A stretch of DNA of 64,000 bases from Mycobacterium sp. AZCC_0083 (GCF_014202335.1 NZ_JACHGP010000005.1:186001-250000), one strand, 5' to 3'; shown: positions 34,560 through 44,373, numbered from the stretch's first letter. Program-made: numbers and translations. The notes: a model not told the origin generated them from the letters alone.

Positions 34560-35384
34560 GTGGGAAATCTACTGACAGTCGACGAGCTACAGATCGAGCT
34601 CGTCACCGCCACCGGTGTCATCCGGGCCGTCGACGGAGTCTCTTTCTGCATCGACGCCGGCGAGACCGTCACGATCATCGGCGAGTCCGGTTCCGGCAAG
34701 TCCACCACCGCCATGGGCATTCTCGGACTGCTGGCTGACGACCTCGCCGTTCTCTCCGGATCCGTTCGGTTCAAGGACTGCCAACTCCTCGGCAACCCGA
34801 AGACACTCGCCGAAGTCCGTGGTAAGCACATCGCGCTCATCCCGCAGGATCCGATGACAGCCCTGAGCCCCGTGCACACCATCGGAAGCCAGCTTCGAGA
34901 AGCAGTGCGCCACAGCGGGGTACGCGGCAAGTCCGCGGAAACCAGCCGGGCGATCGAGCTGCTCGAGCAGGTACGAATCTCGGATCCGGCCGCTCAACTC
35001 GCGAAGTATCCCCATCAACTCTCCGGCGGCATGCTGCAACGCGTGTTGATCGCCAGTGCACTAGCCGCAGGGCCCGAACTGATCATCGCCGACGAGCCCA
35101 CCAGCGCTCTCGACGTCACCGTGCAGGCCAGCATCCTCGATCTGCTCCTGGAACTGCAGGAACGCACCGGAATCGGAATGCTGGTGATCACCCACGACCT
35201 GGGAGTAGCGCGGCTGATGTCCGACCGCATCTATGTAATGCGCAACGGCGCCTTCGTGGAGAACGGTGGCGCCGAGGACCTGGTGCGTCGCCCGCAGAGC
35301 GCGTACACCAAGAAGCTGCTCGACGCGATCCCCGTGCTGGGTCCATGGAGTGCGGGCACAGCGAAAGCGGGGGTCCCAGCATGA
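34560..35384 (+). CDS. Dpp-type ABC transporter ATP-binding protein, DppD family
   Basis: ABC ATPase of 274 residues: Walker A GESGSGKST, LSGGMLQRV signature, Walker B LIIADEPTSALD, switch histidine VITHD. The C-terminal oligopeptide extension is short; the usual Fe-S cysteine cluster of some DppD proteins is not evident. GTG start. Its end overlaps the second ATPase by 4 bp. Confidence 0.92.
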   Translation: MGNLLTVDELQIELVTATGVIRAVDGVSFCIDAGETVTIIGESGSGKSTTAMGILGLLADDLAVLSGSVRFKDCQLLGNPKTLAEVRGKHIALIPQDPMTALSPVHTIGSQLREAVRHSGVRGKSAETSRAIELLEQVRISDPAAQLAKYPHQLSGGMLQRVLIASALAAGPELIIADEPTSALDVTVQASILDLLLELQERTGIGMLVITHDLGVARLMSDRIYVMRNGAFVENGGAEDLVRRPQSAYTKKLLDAIPVLGPWSAGTAKAGVPA

Positions 35385-36226
35385 GCCAGACAGTGTTGTC
35401 CGTCGAGGACCTCGTCGTCGAGTATCCGGTACCCACCGGGACGTTCCGAGCCGTCGACTCCGTGAGTTTCAGCGTGAACCGCGGCGCGACGGTGGCCATC
35501 GTCGGCGAATCCGGCTGCGGCAAGTCCACCATCGCAAAGTCCATCGTGCGGCTGCTCACTCCCACCTCGGGGCGCATCGTCGTCGACGGCACCGACATCG
35601 CCCAACTGTCGGAGAAAGCGCTGCGCCCGTTCCGCTCTCGCGTGCAGATGGTCTTCCAAGACCCCTACGGGTCCCTCGATCCGCACCTCACCGCCGTCGA
35701 CATCGTCGGCGAGCCGCTTCGGCTGCAGGGGGTGCGCGACAAACGGAAGCGGGCAGAGACGGCTGCGGGACTGATCGACCGAGTCGGGCTGCCGACCACC
35801 GCACTGCATCGCCGTCCCGCCGAGTTCTCCGGTGGGCAACGGCAGCGCATCGGCATTGCCCGCGCCCTCGCGAGCGGACCCGAGATCCTGGTCTGCGATG
35901 AGGCCACCAGCGCCCTCGACGTGTCCGTGCAAGCTCAGGTGCTCGACCTGCTGCGCGAGATTCAGCATGACACTGGACTGACCTACGTGTTCATCTCGCA
36001 CAACCTCGGCGTGGTGCGCGAGATCAGCGAGACCGTCGCCGTGATGTCCAAGGGCAAAGTCGTCGAATCGGGTTCCACCGCTGACGTTCTGGCCCATCCG
36101 CGCGAGCCGTACACGCAGGCGCTTCGGGCCGCCGCGCTCGATCCGACGTCAATGGTCGGCATCAAGCCCCGTCACCTCACCTCAAGACGCGCCACCGCGC
36201 CTCAACCCGCAGGAGCCGCGACGTGA
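35381..36226 (+). CDS. Dpp-type ABC transporter ATP-binding protein, DppF family
   Basis: Second ATPase, 281 residues: Walker A GESGCGKST, QDPYGSLDPHLT, signature FSGGQRQRIGIA, Walker B ILVCDEATSALD and SHNLGVV in the switch region. It forms the heterodimeric motor with the preceding ATPase. The start is ATG 35381; its stop overlaps the aldo/keto reductase start (GTGA), tying transport to catabolism. Confidence 0.92.
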   Translation: MSQTVLSVEDLVVEYPVPTGTFRAVDSVSFSVNRGATVAIVGESGCGKSTIAKSIVRLLTPTSGRIVVDGTDIAQLSEKALRPFRSRVQMVFQDPYGSLDPHLTAVDIVGEPLRLQGVRDKRKRAETAAGLIDRVGLPTTALHRRPAEFSGGQRQRIGIARALASGPEILVCDEATSALDVSVQAQVLDLLREIQHDTGLTYVFISHNLGVVREISETVAVMSKGKVVESGSTADVLAHPREPYTQALRAAALDPTSMVGIKPRHLTSRRATAPQPAGAAT

Positions 36227-37182
36227 CCACGCCCGACCTCTTGTCGCCGATGGTGCTCGGCACCATGACCTTCGGCGATACCGTCGACGCCGACGGTGCA
36301 GGCGCGTTACTCGAGGTCGCCCTCGACGCCGGCATCACCCACATCGACACCGCCAACGGGTATGCCGGCGGTGCCGCCGAGAGCATCCTCGCGAAGTTAC
36401 TGGCCGACAAGCGTGACTCCGTCACCATCGCGACCAAGGCCGGCATGTACACCGGCGACACCGATGGCAACTCCCCGCTCTCTCCGAAGGGTCTGCGGCT
36501 CAGCGTGGACGCCAGCCTGTCCCGGCTCGGCACTGACTACGTCGATCTGCTCTACCTTCACCAGCCCGATCGCGCTGCGTCCCTGGATGATACGCTGACG
36601 ACCGTCGCCGAGTTGGTCGCCGAGGGCAAGATCCGCGCACTTGGCGTCTCGAATTTTGCGGCCTGGCAGATAGGTGAAGTCATTCGCGTCGCCGACCGCG
36701 TCGGCGCTCCTCGGCCCATCGTCGCCCAGCAGCTGTACAACCTGCTCGCGCGACGCATCGAAGAAGAATATGCCGAGTACGCGGCCGTCACCGGCCTCAC
36801 CACGATGGTCTACAACCCGCTCGGTGGCGGGCTGCTCACCGGCAAGCACCAGTTCACCGAGGCGCCAACCGAAGGCCGCTTCGGCGACTCACGGCTCGCC
36901 GAGATGTACCGCGAGAGGTACTGGAACACACAGATCTTCGACGCCATCGGCGCCCTGTCCCGCATCGCCGACGACGCCGGACTGCCCATGACCGAACTGG
37001 CACTCAGGTGGTTGCGGTCCAAGCCGGCGGCCGGGCCGATCCTGCTCGGCGGATCGAAGACAACTCACCTACAGGCCAACATCGATTCCCTTTCACGTGG
37101 ACCGTTGTCCGACGACCTCGTCGTGGCCTGCGACGAAGTCGGCACAGCCTTACGGGGCCAGATGCCCGCTTACAACCGATAG
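36223..37182 (+). CDS. Aldo/keto reductase
   Basis: AKR-superfamily NADP(H) oxidoreductase of 319 residues. The tetrad is visible: Asp in HIDTANGYAGG with Tyr eight residues later in the classical position NGY, Lys in IATKAG, and His in YLHQPD. The cofactor-binding tail LGGSKTTHLQANIDSL is also present. Translationally coupled to the transporter ATPase. Probably reduces a carbonyl or oxidises an aldose in the island's sugar-acid pathway. Confidence 0.9.
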   Translation: MTTPDLLSPMVLGTMTFGDTVDADGAGALLEVALDAGITHIDTANGYAGGAAESILAKLLADKRDSVTIATKAGMYTGDTDGNSPLSPKGLRLSVDASLSRLGTDYVDLLYLHQPDRAASLDDTLTTVAELVAEGKIRALGVSNFAAWQIGEVIRVADRVGAPRPIVAQQLYNLLARRIEEEYAEYAAVTGLTTMVYNPLGGGLLTGKHQFTEAPTEGRFGDSRLAEMYRERYWNTQIFDAIGALSRIADDAGLPMTELALRWLRSKPAAGPILLGGSKTTHLQANIDSLSRGPLSDDLVVACDEVGTALRGQMPAYNR

Positions 37183-37196
37183 GAGCTGTTTTCTCC

Positions 37197-37961
37197 ATGT
37201 CCCCCAATGACTTCGCCGCGCGGTTGCGCAATCGGGAGCGGATACTCGGGTACTGGTCTGTGATCGATAGTCCCGTCTCCACCGAGTGGCTGGCCCACAT
37301 CGGCTGGGACTACATCGCGCTCGACCTCCAGCACGGCCTCATCGGCTACGACGGCATGCTGCGTGGACTCACGGCAATCGACGCTGCGCACGGCCCCGCC
37401 GGGATCGTCCGCGTCGAAGCCAACGACATCACTCCCATCGGCCGGGCCCTGGATGCCGGCGCCGTGGGCGTCATCGTCCCGCTCATCGATACCGCGGAGG
37501 ACGCCGCCCGCGCCGTCTCCGCCGCCCGGTACCCACCCGCCGGCATCCGGTCCTACGGCCCAATGCGGTCGCAGCTGCGGATCGGCCCCACTCCCGCCGA
37601 TGCCGACCGCGACACCGTCGTCATCGCGATGATCGAAACCCCTCTCGGCCTGGAGAACGTCGAAGCGATCTGCGCCGTACCCGGACTCGACGGCATCTAC
37701 GTCGGACCCTCTGACCTCAGACTGGCCGTGGGCGGCGCCTCACCCAACGACGTGTCCGTCGACGACGAATTCGAAGCGGCCCTCAGCCGAATCCAGCACG
37801 CCGCCGCGACTGCAGGCATCGCCGCAGGCATCCACACTGCGGCAGGCGATATCGCGGCCAAACGCGTGAGCGAGGGCTACACCTTCGCCACCGTTGCCTC
37901 CGACCTCACCCACCTCAAGGCGGTGTCCTCCGCGCACCTGAAAGCCGCGCTGGGGAAGTAG
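37197..37961 (+). CDS. HpcH/HpaI family aldolase
   Basis: Class II metal-dependent aldolase of 254 residues that normally splits 2-keto-3-deoxy (4-hydroxy-2-oxo) acids to pyruvate or glyoxylate plus an aldehyde. Signatures: catalytic His in IALDLQHGLIGYD, metal-ligand Glu in IAMIETPLGLENVEAI, and GLDGIYVGPSDL. It is the last gene of the plus-strand arm, 14 bp after the reductase with AGGAG upstream. Its product would join central metabolism. Substrate is unknown but must be a keto-deoxy acid if the family chemistry holds. Confidence 0.9.
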   Translation: MSPNDFAARLRNRERILGYWSVIDSPVSTEWLAHIGWDYIALDLQHGLIGYDGMLRGLTAIDAAHGPAGIVRVEANDITPIGRALDAGAVGVIVPLIDTAEDAARAVSAARYPPAGIRSYGPMRSQLRIGPTPADADRDTVVIAMIETPLGLENVEAICAVPGLDGIYVGPSDLRLAVGGASPNDVSVDDEFEAALSRIQHAAATAGIAAGIHTAAGDIAAKRVSEGYTFATVASDLTHLKAVSSAHLKAALGK

Positions 37962-37989
37962 CTCAGTGCGGCCCGGCAGTCGGCGAGCC

Positions 37990-38016
37990 GGCTTCAGTCG
38001 GCGACCCGGAAGTTGA
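37990..38016. repeat. 27-bp direct repeat, right copy
   Basis: Same 27 bases and orientation as 25828-25854. Here it comprises the last codons and stop of the intact prpB gene plus four bases beyond. With the left copy it brackets a 12.2-kb segment that contains exactly the sugar-acid island and nothing else. Confidence 0.9.
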
Positions 38017-38893
38017 ACACCGACTCGTCGAACCTGTTGTAGCTCTCGTAGTCCACCAGGTCGTAGAGGTCGCGCCGGTGCTGCATCCGGTCCAGCTCGG
38101 AGGTCAGTGATCCCTCCGCCTTGAGGGTATCTAGCGCCCGCTCGGCGGCGCCCATTGCGATGCGCAGCAACGAAACCGGCCAGATCACGACGTTGACGCC
38201 GACCTCGCGCAACTGGTCGGTGGTGAACAGCTCGCTCTTGCCGAACTCGGTCATGTTGGCCAGCAGCGGGACATCGACGGCCGAGCGCACTGCAGCGAAC
38301 TCGTCGAGCGACTCCAACGCCTCGGGGAAGATCGCATCGGCGCCGGCGTCGACGAGCCGCCGCGCACGTTCGATGGTCGCCTCGATGCCATCGACCGCCC
38401 GGATGTCGGTGCGCGCGACGATCACCAGATTCGGGTCTCGCCGGGCATCGACCGCCGCGCGGATGCGCTGTGTCGCGGTGGCCTGATCCACGACCTGCTT
38501 GCCGTCGAGGTGACCACACCGCTTGGGATTGACTTGATCCTCGATGTGCAGTGCCGCCAGCCCGGAGTCCTCGAGCTCCTGGACGGTGCGCGCCACGTTC
38601 ATCGGTTCACCGAATCCCGTGTCGGCGTCGGCGAGTGCAGGCAGCTCGGTGACCCGTGCGATCTGGCGGGTACGCGTGGCGACCTCACTCAGCGTGGTCA
38701 ATCCGATGTCGGGAAGACCGAGGTCGGCGCTCAACACGGCACCAGAGACATAGACGCCGTCAAAGCCGTTTCGTTCGATCAGCTTGGCGGACAACGGGTT
38801 GAACGCCCCAGGGAACTGCAACAGGTCGCCCGATTCCAGGCGCCTGCGTAGGTGTGCCCGCTTGTCGGCCGGTGTCGTCGTCGCGTACAGCAT
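37994..38893 (-). CDS. prpB: 2-methylisocitrate lyase
   Basis: Isocitrate-lyase superfamily enzyme of 299 residues that splits 2-methylisocitrate to pyruvate and succinate. Diagnostic features are PALADADTGFGEP (magnesium-binding acidic loop) and HIEDQVNPKRCGHLDGK with the catalytic cysteine. The C-terminal YNRFDESVFNFRVAD is typical. It follows prpD by 12 bp. Its last 23 bases are duplicated at the far side of the neighbouring island. Confidence 0.93.
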   Translation of the reverse strand: MLYATTTPADKRAHLRRRLESGDLLQFPGAFNPLSAKLIERNGFDGVYVSGAVLSADLGLPDIGLTTLSEVATRTRQIARVTELPALADADTGFGEPMNVARTVQELEDSGLAALHIEDQVNPKRCGHLDGKQVVDQATATQRIRAAVDARRDPNLVIVARTDIRAVDGIEATIERARRLVDAGADAIFPEALESLDEFAAVRSAVDVPLLANMTEFGKSELFTTDQLREVGVNVVIWPVSLLRIAMGAAERALDTLKAEGSLTSELDRMQHRRDLYDLVDYESYNRFDESVFNFRVAD

Positions 38894-38905
38894 GGTTCCC
38901 CCGGG

Positions 38906-40423
38906 TCAGAACAGCCCGGGCCGGCCGGCCGCGGGCAATGCGCCTGGCAGCGCGGTGAAGGTCAACGTCCGCACCTCTTCTGGACCGAGTTCGGGCAGGC
39001 GCAGGGCCAGCGCGAGGAAGCGCTCCACTTCCGCCTCGCCAAGCACGGGCGTGGCCAGGCTGCGAAACTTCCGCACGTAGTCATCGCGCCTGAATGGTCG
39101 CGCGCCACTGGGATGGGCGTCCGCAACGCTGATTTCGTCGACGACCTGGCGGCCGTCGGCCAGCGTCACCACCACTCGCCCGCCGTAGGATTGGTCAGCA
39201 CCCGCCGCGTGGTAGCGCTCGGTCCACACCGGATCTTCGACGGTCGAGATCTTCTGCCACAACGCGACGGTGTCCGCACGTGCGGCACGCTCCGGGGTGT
39301 AGGAGGCTTCGTGATGCCAGGCCCCGTCCTGAAGTGCCACCGCGAAGATGTACGGCAATGAGTGATCGAGCGTTTCGCGCGACGCGGCGGGGTCGTACTT
39401 CTGCGGGTCGGCAGCACCGGAGCCGATGACGAAGTGCGTGTGGTGGGAGGTGTGGATGGCGATGCTCTCCACGCGTTGCGGGTCGCCGATACCGGGGTGC
39501 TCGCGAAACAGCTTGCGGGCCAGGTCGATCCACGCCTGCGCCTGATACTCGGCCGAGTGTTCCTTGGTGTAGCTGTCCAGGATCGCACGCTTGGGCTCAC
39601 CGGGATCCGGTAGCGGAACGTCGTATCGTCCGTCCGGCCCGTCGAGCAGCCAAGCGATGACGCCATCCTCCCCCTCGTAGATCGGGGCCGGGCTGGTCTG
39701 CCCGCGCATGGCGCGGTCGACGGACTCGACGGCGACCTTCCCTGCGAAGGCAGGGGCATAGGCCTTCCACGACGAGATCTCACCCTTGCGCGACTGCCGG
39801 GTGGCCGTGGTGGTGTGCAGCGCCTGCCCGATCGCTTGGTAGATGACGTCGGCGGGCAGGTCGAGCAGAGTGCCGATGCCTGCTGCCGCGGACGGGCCGA
39901 GGTGTGCGACGTGGTCGATCTTGTGTGCGTGCAGGCTGATTGCGCGGACCAGGTCGATCTGCAATTCGTACCCCGTTGCGATGCCGCGCACGATCGCAGG
40001 TCCGTCCGCGCCGACGTGTTGAGCGACCGCGACGATGGGCGGGATGTTGTCCCCCGGGTGGGAGTAGTCGGCTGCCAGGAACGTGTCGTGGAAGTCCAAC
40101 TCCCGCACCGCAACTCCGTTGGCGAAGGCTGCCCACTCCGGGCTGACGTGCGCATTCGCGTCCAGGCCGAAGATGGAAGCGCCTGCGCCTCCCGCACTCG
40201 GTGGGTGCGCGACGGCCTGCTCGCGAGCTGCCGAAGGCGCCGCCCGTCCGATCGATGCCGCCGCGACCGCCGCATTGTCGAGGACCCGGTTGACGATCAT
40301 CTCGGTGACTTCATCGCTCACCTCGACCGGGTCCGCAGCGACCTGAGCCATGGCCCACGCGAGCTGCCCGTCCCTCGGCAGCCCTTCGTCGCTGCGGTGC
40401 ACCCGCACCAAGTGGTTCCTCAT
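38906..40423 (-). CDS. prpD: 2-methylcitrate dehydratase, MmgE/PrpD family
   Basis: PrpD-type dehydratase of 505 residues, the length of proteobacterial/mycobacterial PrpD. Features include the N-terminal [13 protein letters not shown] region, [15 protein letters not shown] with conserved DFHD, and [11 protein letters not shown]. It turns 2-methylcitrate into 2-methylaconitate or, in some species, directly to methylisocitrate. It lies between the GntR gene and prpB in one minus-strand operon. Methylcitrate synthase prpC is absent here. Confidence 0.93.
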   Translation of the reverse strand: MRNHLVRVHRSDEGLPRDGQLAWAMAQVAADPVEVSDEVTEMIVNRVLDNAAVAAASIGRAAPSAAREQAVAHPPSAGGAGASIFGLDANAHVSPEWAAFANGVAVRELDFHDTFLAADYSHPGDNIPPIVAVAQHVGADGPAIVRGIATGYELQIDLVRAISLHAHKIDHVAHLGPSAAAGIGTLLDLPADVIYQAIGQALHTTTATRQSRKGEISSWKAYAPAFAGKVAVESVDRAMRGQTSPAPIYEGEDGVIAWLLDGPDGRYDVPLPDPGEPKRAILDSYTKEHSAEYQAQAWIDLARKLFREHPGIGDPQRVESIAIHTSHHTHFVIGSGAADPQKYDPAASRETLDHSLPYIFAVALQDGAWHHEASYTPERAARADTVALWQKISTVEDPVWTERYHAAGADQSYGGRVVVTLADGRQVVDEISVADAHPSGARPFRRDDYVRKFRSLATPVLGEAEVERFLALALRLPELGPEEVRTLTFTALPGALPAAGRPGLF

Positions 40424-40440
40424 GGGTGGCGTTCTTCCCT

Positions 40441-41115
40441 TCAGTCAGCGCCGAGACCGGTGTAGCCGTGGCGGAAGTGCTCGAGGCTGTTGTGTAGATG
40501 AACGTGGGTGGCGTGCACCGCCAGGCTCGCGTCGTGATTTGCGATCGCCGATGCGATGAGGGCGTGCTCGAGGGCAGAGGCAGCCAGGCGCGCCGGTGAT
40601 GCGCCGGCCTTTCGGCGCACTCTGGCGATGTGCGTACGCAGCGTTTCGAGGGCGTCGACCAGGTAGGTGTTGCTCGCGGCGGCGTCCACCTCGTGGTCGA
40701 AGCGGCGGATCAGGGCGTAGTAGTCGATCACCTGCTGATCGGTCACGTCGGGGTCGAGCAGCGGGCTGTGCCATGTCCGGAACTCGCGGGCGTACTGCGC
40801 GAAGACTTCCGGGTCGGCGTGACGTGCGGCGAGCTGGGCGGCTTGCGCCTCCAGGCAGGTCCGCATCTCGAAGAGTGCGTCGATGTCGCCGTCGGAGACG
40901 TCGGTGACGACGAGGCCGCGCCCCTGCCCGTCGTCGAGCAGGCCCTCGGCGACGAGACGCCCGAACGCCTCGCGGACCGGGGTGCGCGACACCCCGATGC
41001 GCTCGGATTGCTCGACCTCGTAGAGCGTGGTGCCTGGACCGAGCGCACCCTCGACGATCTCCGATCGCAGTTGTTCGTAGGCGCGGGTCGCAGCGCTCGA
41101 AACCTTGGATGCCAC
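40441..41115 (-). CDS. GntR family (FCD/FadR-type) regulator
   Basis: GntR regulator of 224 residues: winged helix [20 protein letters not shown] then [21 protein letters not shown], and a C-terminal FCD domain with metal-binding His/Asp residues typical for carboxylate sensing. GTG 41115 is preferred; the frame is open to a TTG at 41142. First gene of the prpD-prpB operon and divergent from tctCBA, so it likely represses both arms until a tricarboxylate binds. Confidence 0.88.
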   Translation of the reverse strand: MASKVSSAATRAYEQLRSEIVEGALGPGTTLYEVEQSERIGVSRTPVREAFGRLVAEGLLDDGQGRGLVVTDVSDGDIDALFEMRTCLEAQAAQLAARHADPEVFAQYAREFRTWHSPLLDPDVTDQQVIDYYALIRRFDHEVDAAASNTYLVDALETLRTHIARVRRKAGASPARLAASALEHALIASAIANHDASLAVHATHVHLHNSLEHFRHGYTGLGAD

Positions 41116-41123
41116 GGCCTCAG

Positions 41124-41131
41124 TGTATACA
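41124..41131. promoter_or_regulatory. GntR half of a paired operator
   Basis: TGTATACA within AGTGTATACATACC, just upstream of the GntR start. FCD-type GntR operators commonly carry such short TnGTATACnA dyads. A second near-identical dyad lies 74 bp away next to tctC. Confidence 0.55.
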
Positions 41132-41197
41132 TACCAAGTCAACGACCGGGCCGCCCGTCAAGAATTGCCAGGATCTATTGCCAGCCGACGGACATTG

Positions 41198-41205
41198 TGT
41201 ATACG
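41198..41205. promoter_or_regulatory. Second GntR-type operator, tctC side
   Basis: TGTATACG within ATTGTGTATACGTTTG, 44 bp before the tctC start. It shares the GTGTATAC core with 41123-41130. The 74-bp offset is close to seven helical turns, allowing looping between the two promoters. Confidence 0.55.
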
Positions 41206-41248
41206 TTTGACCGATTCGACATCGTCGTCAGCCTGGAAGGGAATCCCC

Positions 41249-42268
41249 ATGCGAACCCCACCACTCATCGCTGCGGCCTTCGCCGTCGCGCTCGCCATGA
41301 CAGCCTGCGGCGGCAACGCCGGAACCGGTGGCAGCACGTCGGGAGGTCAGGCCGGCGGAGACTTCAAACCGCTGTCGCGCGTCGAGATCATCGCCCCCGC
41401 GGCGCCAGGCAGCGGCTGGGACCAGACGGCCCGTGCGGTGCAGGAGGCCATGAAGGCCGACGGCCTGGCCCGAAGCGTGGAGGTCAAGAACGTTCCCGGT
41501 GCGTCGGGCACGGTCGCCCTTGCCCAAGTGGCCCCGCAGAAGGGCAAGAGCGATCTGCTGATCGCGTCGGGCCTGGCGATGATGAGCGGCATCGTCACCA
41601 ATGGCACCAACGTCACCCTCGACGACCTCACACCGGTTGCCCGCGTCGTTGGCGAGTACGAGGTCATCGTCGTCCCCAAGAGCGTGCCATACAACAACGC
41701 CGACGAACTCTTCGCCGCCATCAAGGCAGACCCCAAATCGGTTGCGATTGCCGGTGGTTCGGCCGGAAGCGCCGACCAAATCTTCATCGGCTTGATGGCT
41801 CAGCACTACGGCGTGAAGCCGTCCGACGTCAACTACGTCCCGTACAGCGGTGGAGGCGAGGCGACGACGGCACTGCTCGGCGGCCACGTCCAGGCGGGCG
41901 TCGCCGGGCTCAACGAGTTCTCCGAACAGATCAAGAACGGAAACCTCAAGGGCCTGCTGATCTCGTCGACCGATCAGGTCGAAGGCGTCACCTTCGCCCA
42001 GACCGCAACGCAGATCGACCCCAAGCTGGAGTTCCAGAACTGGCGGTCGATCATGGCGCCGGGCGGTATCGATGACGCACTCGAGAGCCAATACGTCGAG
42101 GCGCTCACCCGGATGCACGGATCCTCGGCGTGGTCGGACGCGGTCAAGAAGAACGGATGGAATGACAACTTCCTGGCCGGTACCGAATTCGCCACCTGGC
42201 TCAAGGAAGAGACCGAGCGTGTGCAGGCGGTGCTGACCGACCTCGGCCTAGCCAAACAGGCGGGTTAG
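41249..42268 (+). CDS. tctC: Tripartite tricarboxylate transporter receptor lipoprotein
   Basis: Bug/TctC-type solute receptor of 339 residues with a lipoprotein signal (LAMTACGG). The family ligand loops are VEIIAPAAPGSGWDQTARAVQ and the VKNVPGASGTVALAQV motif. It captures a tricarboxylate outside the cell for the TctAB permease encoded next. The start ATG 41249 is preceded by GGAAGG. Confidence 0.92.
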   Translation: MRTPPLIAAAFAVALAMTACGGNAGTGGSTSGGQAGGDFKPLSRVEIIAPAAPGSGWDQTARAVQEAMKADGLARSVEVKNVPGASGTVALAQVAPQKGKSDLLIASGLAMMSGIVTNGTNVTLDDLTPVARVVGEYEVIVVPKSVPYNNADELFAAIKADPKSVAIAGGSAGSADQIFIGLMAQHYGVKPSDVNYVPYSGGGEATTALLGGHVQAGVAGLNEFSEQIKNGNLKGLLISSTDQVEGVTFAQTATQIDPKLEFQNWRSIMAPGGIDDALESQYVEALTRMHGSSAWSDAVKKNGWNDNFLAGTEFATWLKEETERVQAVLTDLGLAKQAG

Positions 42269-42783
42269 TGACCGCCGAGATCGCGCAGGCCGAGGTTCCG
42301 CAGCGCAGGTCGATCCCGTGGGGCGACTGGGTCATCGCCGTGGCGATCCTGGGGATCGGTGTCGTGGTGCTGCTGGACGGTCTCCATCAGGTGGCGTCGA
42401 CGTCCGCGTCGGGCGTCGGTGCCGGATTCGTGCCGAAGGTCGTCGGCGTACTGCTCGTCGCGCTGTCGCTGGCGCTCATGGTGCAGGTGGCGAGGGGCAG
42501 CCTCGGTCAGCCCGATGAGGCGGAAGGCGACGTGGACGTCCGCAGCACCCGGTGGGTGCCGCTGGCGGTGTGCGTGGCCGCGGCGGTCATCTTCATCGTC
42601 GGGGTCGAGCCGTTGGGCTACGTCATCGTCAGCTCGCTGGTCTTCTGGCTCACCGCGTGGGCGCTCGGCGCCAGGCACGTCGTGCACACGGCCGTGATCG
42701 GCGTCGTCCTCTCGGTGGTCATCTATCTGTCGTTCACGCGACTGCTCGACATCTCGTTGCCTGCAGGGGTTTTGGGCTTCTGA
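42268..42783 (+). CDS. tctB: Tripartite tricarboxylate transporter small membrane subunit
   Basis: TctB-family protein of 171 residues with four hydrophobic segments. GTG start overlaps the tctC stop by one base, and its stop overlaps the tctA start. Weakly conserved in sequence but fixed in position between C and A. Confidence 0.88.
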   Translation: MTAEIAQAEVPQRRSIPWGDWVIAVAILGIGVVVLLDGLHQVASTSASGVGAGFVPKVVGVLLVALSLALMVQVARGSLGQPDEAEGDVDVRSTRWVPLAVCVAAAVIFIVGVEPLGYVIVSSLVFWLTAWALGARHVVHTAVIGVVLSVVIYLSFTRLLDISLPAGVLGF

Positions 42784-44342
42784 TGTCCGGATTCGAAGGG
42801 CTCCTGCACGGACTTTCCGTCGCGGTCACACCTCAGGCCCTGTTGTTCGCGCTGCTCGGCACCGTGGTCGGGACGCTCATCGGCGTGCTTCCCGGCATCG
42901 GTCCCGCGCTGACGATCGCGCTCCTGCTGCCGCTCACGTACGGGTTGGAACCCGAGCTGGCCTTCATCATGTTCGCAGGCATCTACTACGGCGCGATGTA
43001 CGGCGGTTCGACGACGTCGATCCTGCTCAAGACGCCAGGCGAATCCGGCTCCGTCATCACGGCGATCGACGGCAACAAGATGGCCCGTCGAGGTCGCGGC
43101 GCTGCGGCACTTGCCACCGCCGCCATCGGGTCGTTCGTCGCCGGGACGATCGCGACCCTGCTCCTCGCCTTCTTCGCGCCGTGGATGGTCGGCGTCGCAG
43201 TGAAACTCGGGGCGCAGGACTACTTCGCGCTGATGGTCGTCGCGTTCCTCTCGGTCAGCGCGCTCGTCGGCTCGTCGCCACTGCGCGGCGTGATCTCGAT
43301 GTGCTTGGGCCTCGTCATCGGCCTCGTCGGGATCGACTTCCAGAGTGGGCAGCAGCGGCTGGTGTTCGGCCAGGTCTCGCTGCTCGACGGCATCGACACC
43401 GTTGTGCTCATCGTGGCGCTGTTCGCGGTGGGCGAGGTTCTCTACGTTGCAGCGCAACAGGTTTCGAGCCACTTCGACATGCTCCATCTGGACAAGGGCA
43501 AGAAGTGGATGACGCGCGAGGATTGGGCGCGCTCGTGGAAGCCGTGGCTGCGGGGCACCGGAGTCGGTTTCCCGCTCGGCGTCATTCCCGCTGGCGGTTC
43601 CGAGATTCCGACGTTCCTGTCCTATGCGATGGAGCGGCGACTGTCCAAGCGCAAGGAGGAGTTCGGCGAAGGCGCGATCGAAGGCGTGGCGGGCCCCGAG
43701 GCCGCCAACAACGCGAACGCGGCGGGCACGCTGGTCCCGTTGTTGACGTTGGGCATCCCGACGTCGGCGACCGCCGCCGTCATCCTCGTCGCATTCCAGC
43801 AGTACGGAATCCAGCCCGGCCCACAGCTACTCGAAACACAGTCGGCCCTGGTGTGGGGACTGATCGCAAGCCTGCTCATCGCCAATGTCATTCTGCTGGC
43901 GCTGAATCTGCCGCTCGTCGGCCTGTGGGTGAAGATTCTCGAGATTCCCAAGCCCTACCTGTTCGCGGCGATCATGACCTTTGCCCTGCTCGGTACGTAC
44001 GCCGTCAACGGTTCGACCTACGACGTGGGCCTGCTCTTGGTTCTCGGCGCGATCGGCTACCTCATGCGCAGGTTCGGATTCCCGATCTCCCCGATGGTCG
44101 TCGGTGCGATCCTCGGGCCGCTCGCCGAGGTCCAGCTGCGCCGCGCGCTCGACATCGCAGGCGGTGACGTGCTCACGCTCGTCAGCACCCCGTTCACGAT
44201 CGTCGTCTATCTGACCCTGGCAGCCATGCTGGTCGGCGGATATGTCCTTCGCCGCCGCGCCTCCCGAGAGGCAGTCGTGGCGTCAGCGGGCGAACACGAG
44301 GCCGATCACGTGGACGAGGCCCCTGGCAGGGGCCGACCATGA
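42783..44342 (+). CDS. tctA: Tripartite tricarboxylate transporter large permease
   Basis: TctA permease of 519 residues, about 12 membrane spans, with the family signatures [42 protein letters not shown] and [23 protein letters not shown]. Completes a sodium- or proton-driven tricarboxylate importer. Its genetic partner is prpD-prpB on the other side of the GntR operator, so the cargo is most likely 2-methylcitrate or a near relative. Confidence 0.93.
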   Translation: MSGFEGLLHGLSVAVTPQALLFALLGTVVGTLIGVLPGIGPALTIALLLPLTYGLEPELAFIMFAGIYYGAMYGGSTTSILLKTPGESGSVITAIDGNKMARRGRGAAALATAAIGSFVAGTIATLLLAFFAPWMVGVAVKLGAQDYFALMVVAFLSVSALVGSSPLRGVISMCLGLVIGLVGIDFQSGQQRLVFGQVSLLDGIDTVVLIVALFAVGEVLYVAAQQVSSHFDMLHLDKGKKWMTREDWARSWKPWLRGTGVGFPLGVIPAGGSEIPTFLSYAMERRLSKRKEEFGEGAIEGVAGPEAANNANAAGTLVPLLTLGIPTSATAAVILVAFQQYGIQPGPQLLETQSALVWGLIASLLIANVILLALNLPLVGLWVKILEIPKPYLFAAIMTFALLGTYAVNGSTYDVGLLLVLGAIGYLMRRFGFPISPMVVGAILGPLAEVQLRRALDIAGGDVLTLVSTPFTIVVYLTLAAMLVGGYVLRRRASREAVVASAGEHEADHVDEAPGRGRP

Positions 44343-44373
44343 AACTTACTGCGCTGTAGTGCAATAGCGGCAG

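Noticed and set aside
25828..38016. Composite transposon or prophage between the 27-bp repeats
   Set aside because: No transposase, integrase or phage gene is present and the repeats are direct copies of a gene end, not IS ends. Only a past insertion can be proposed.
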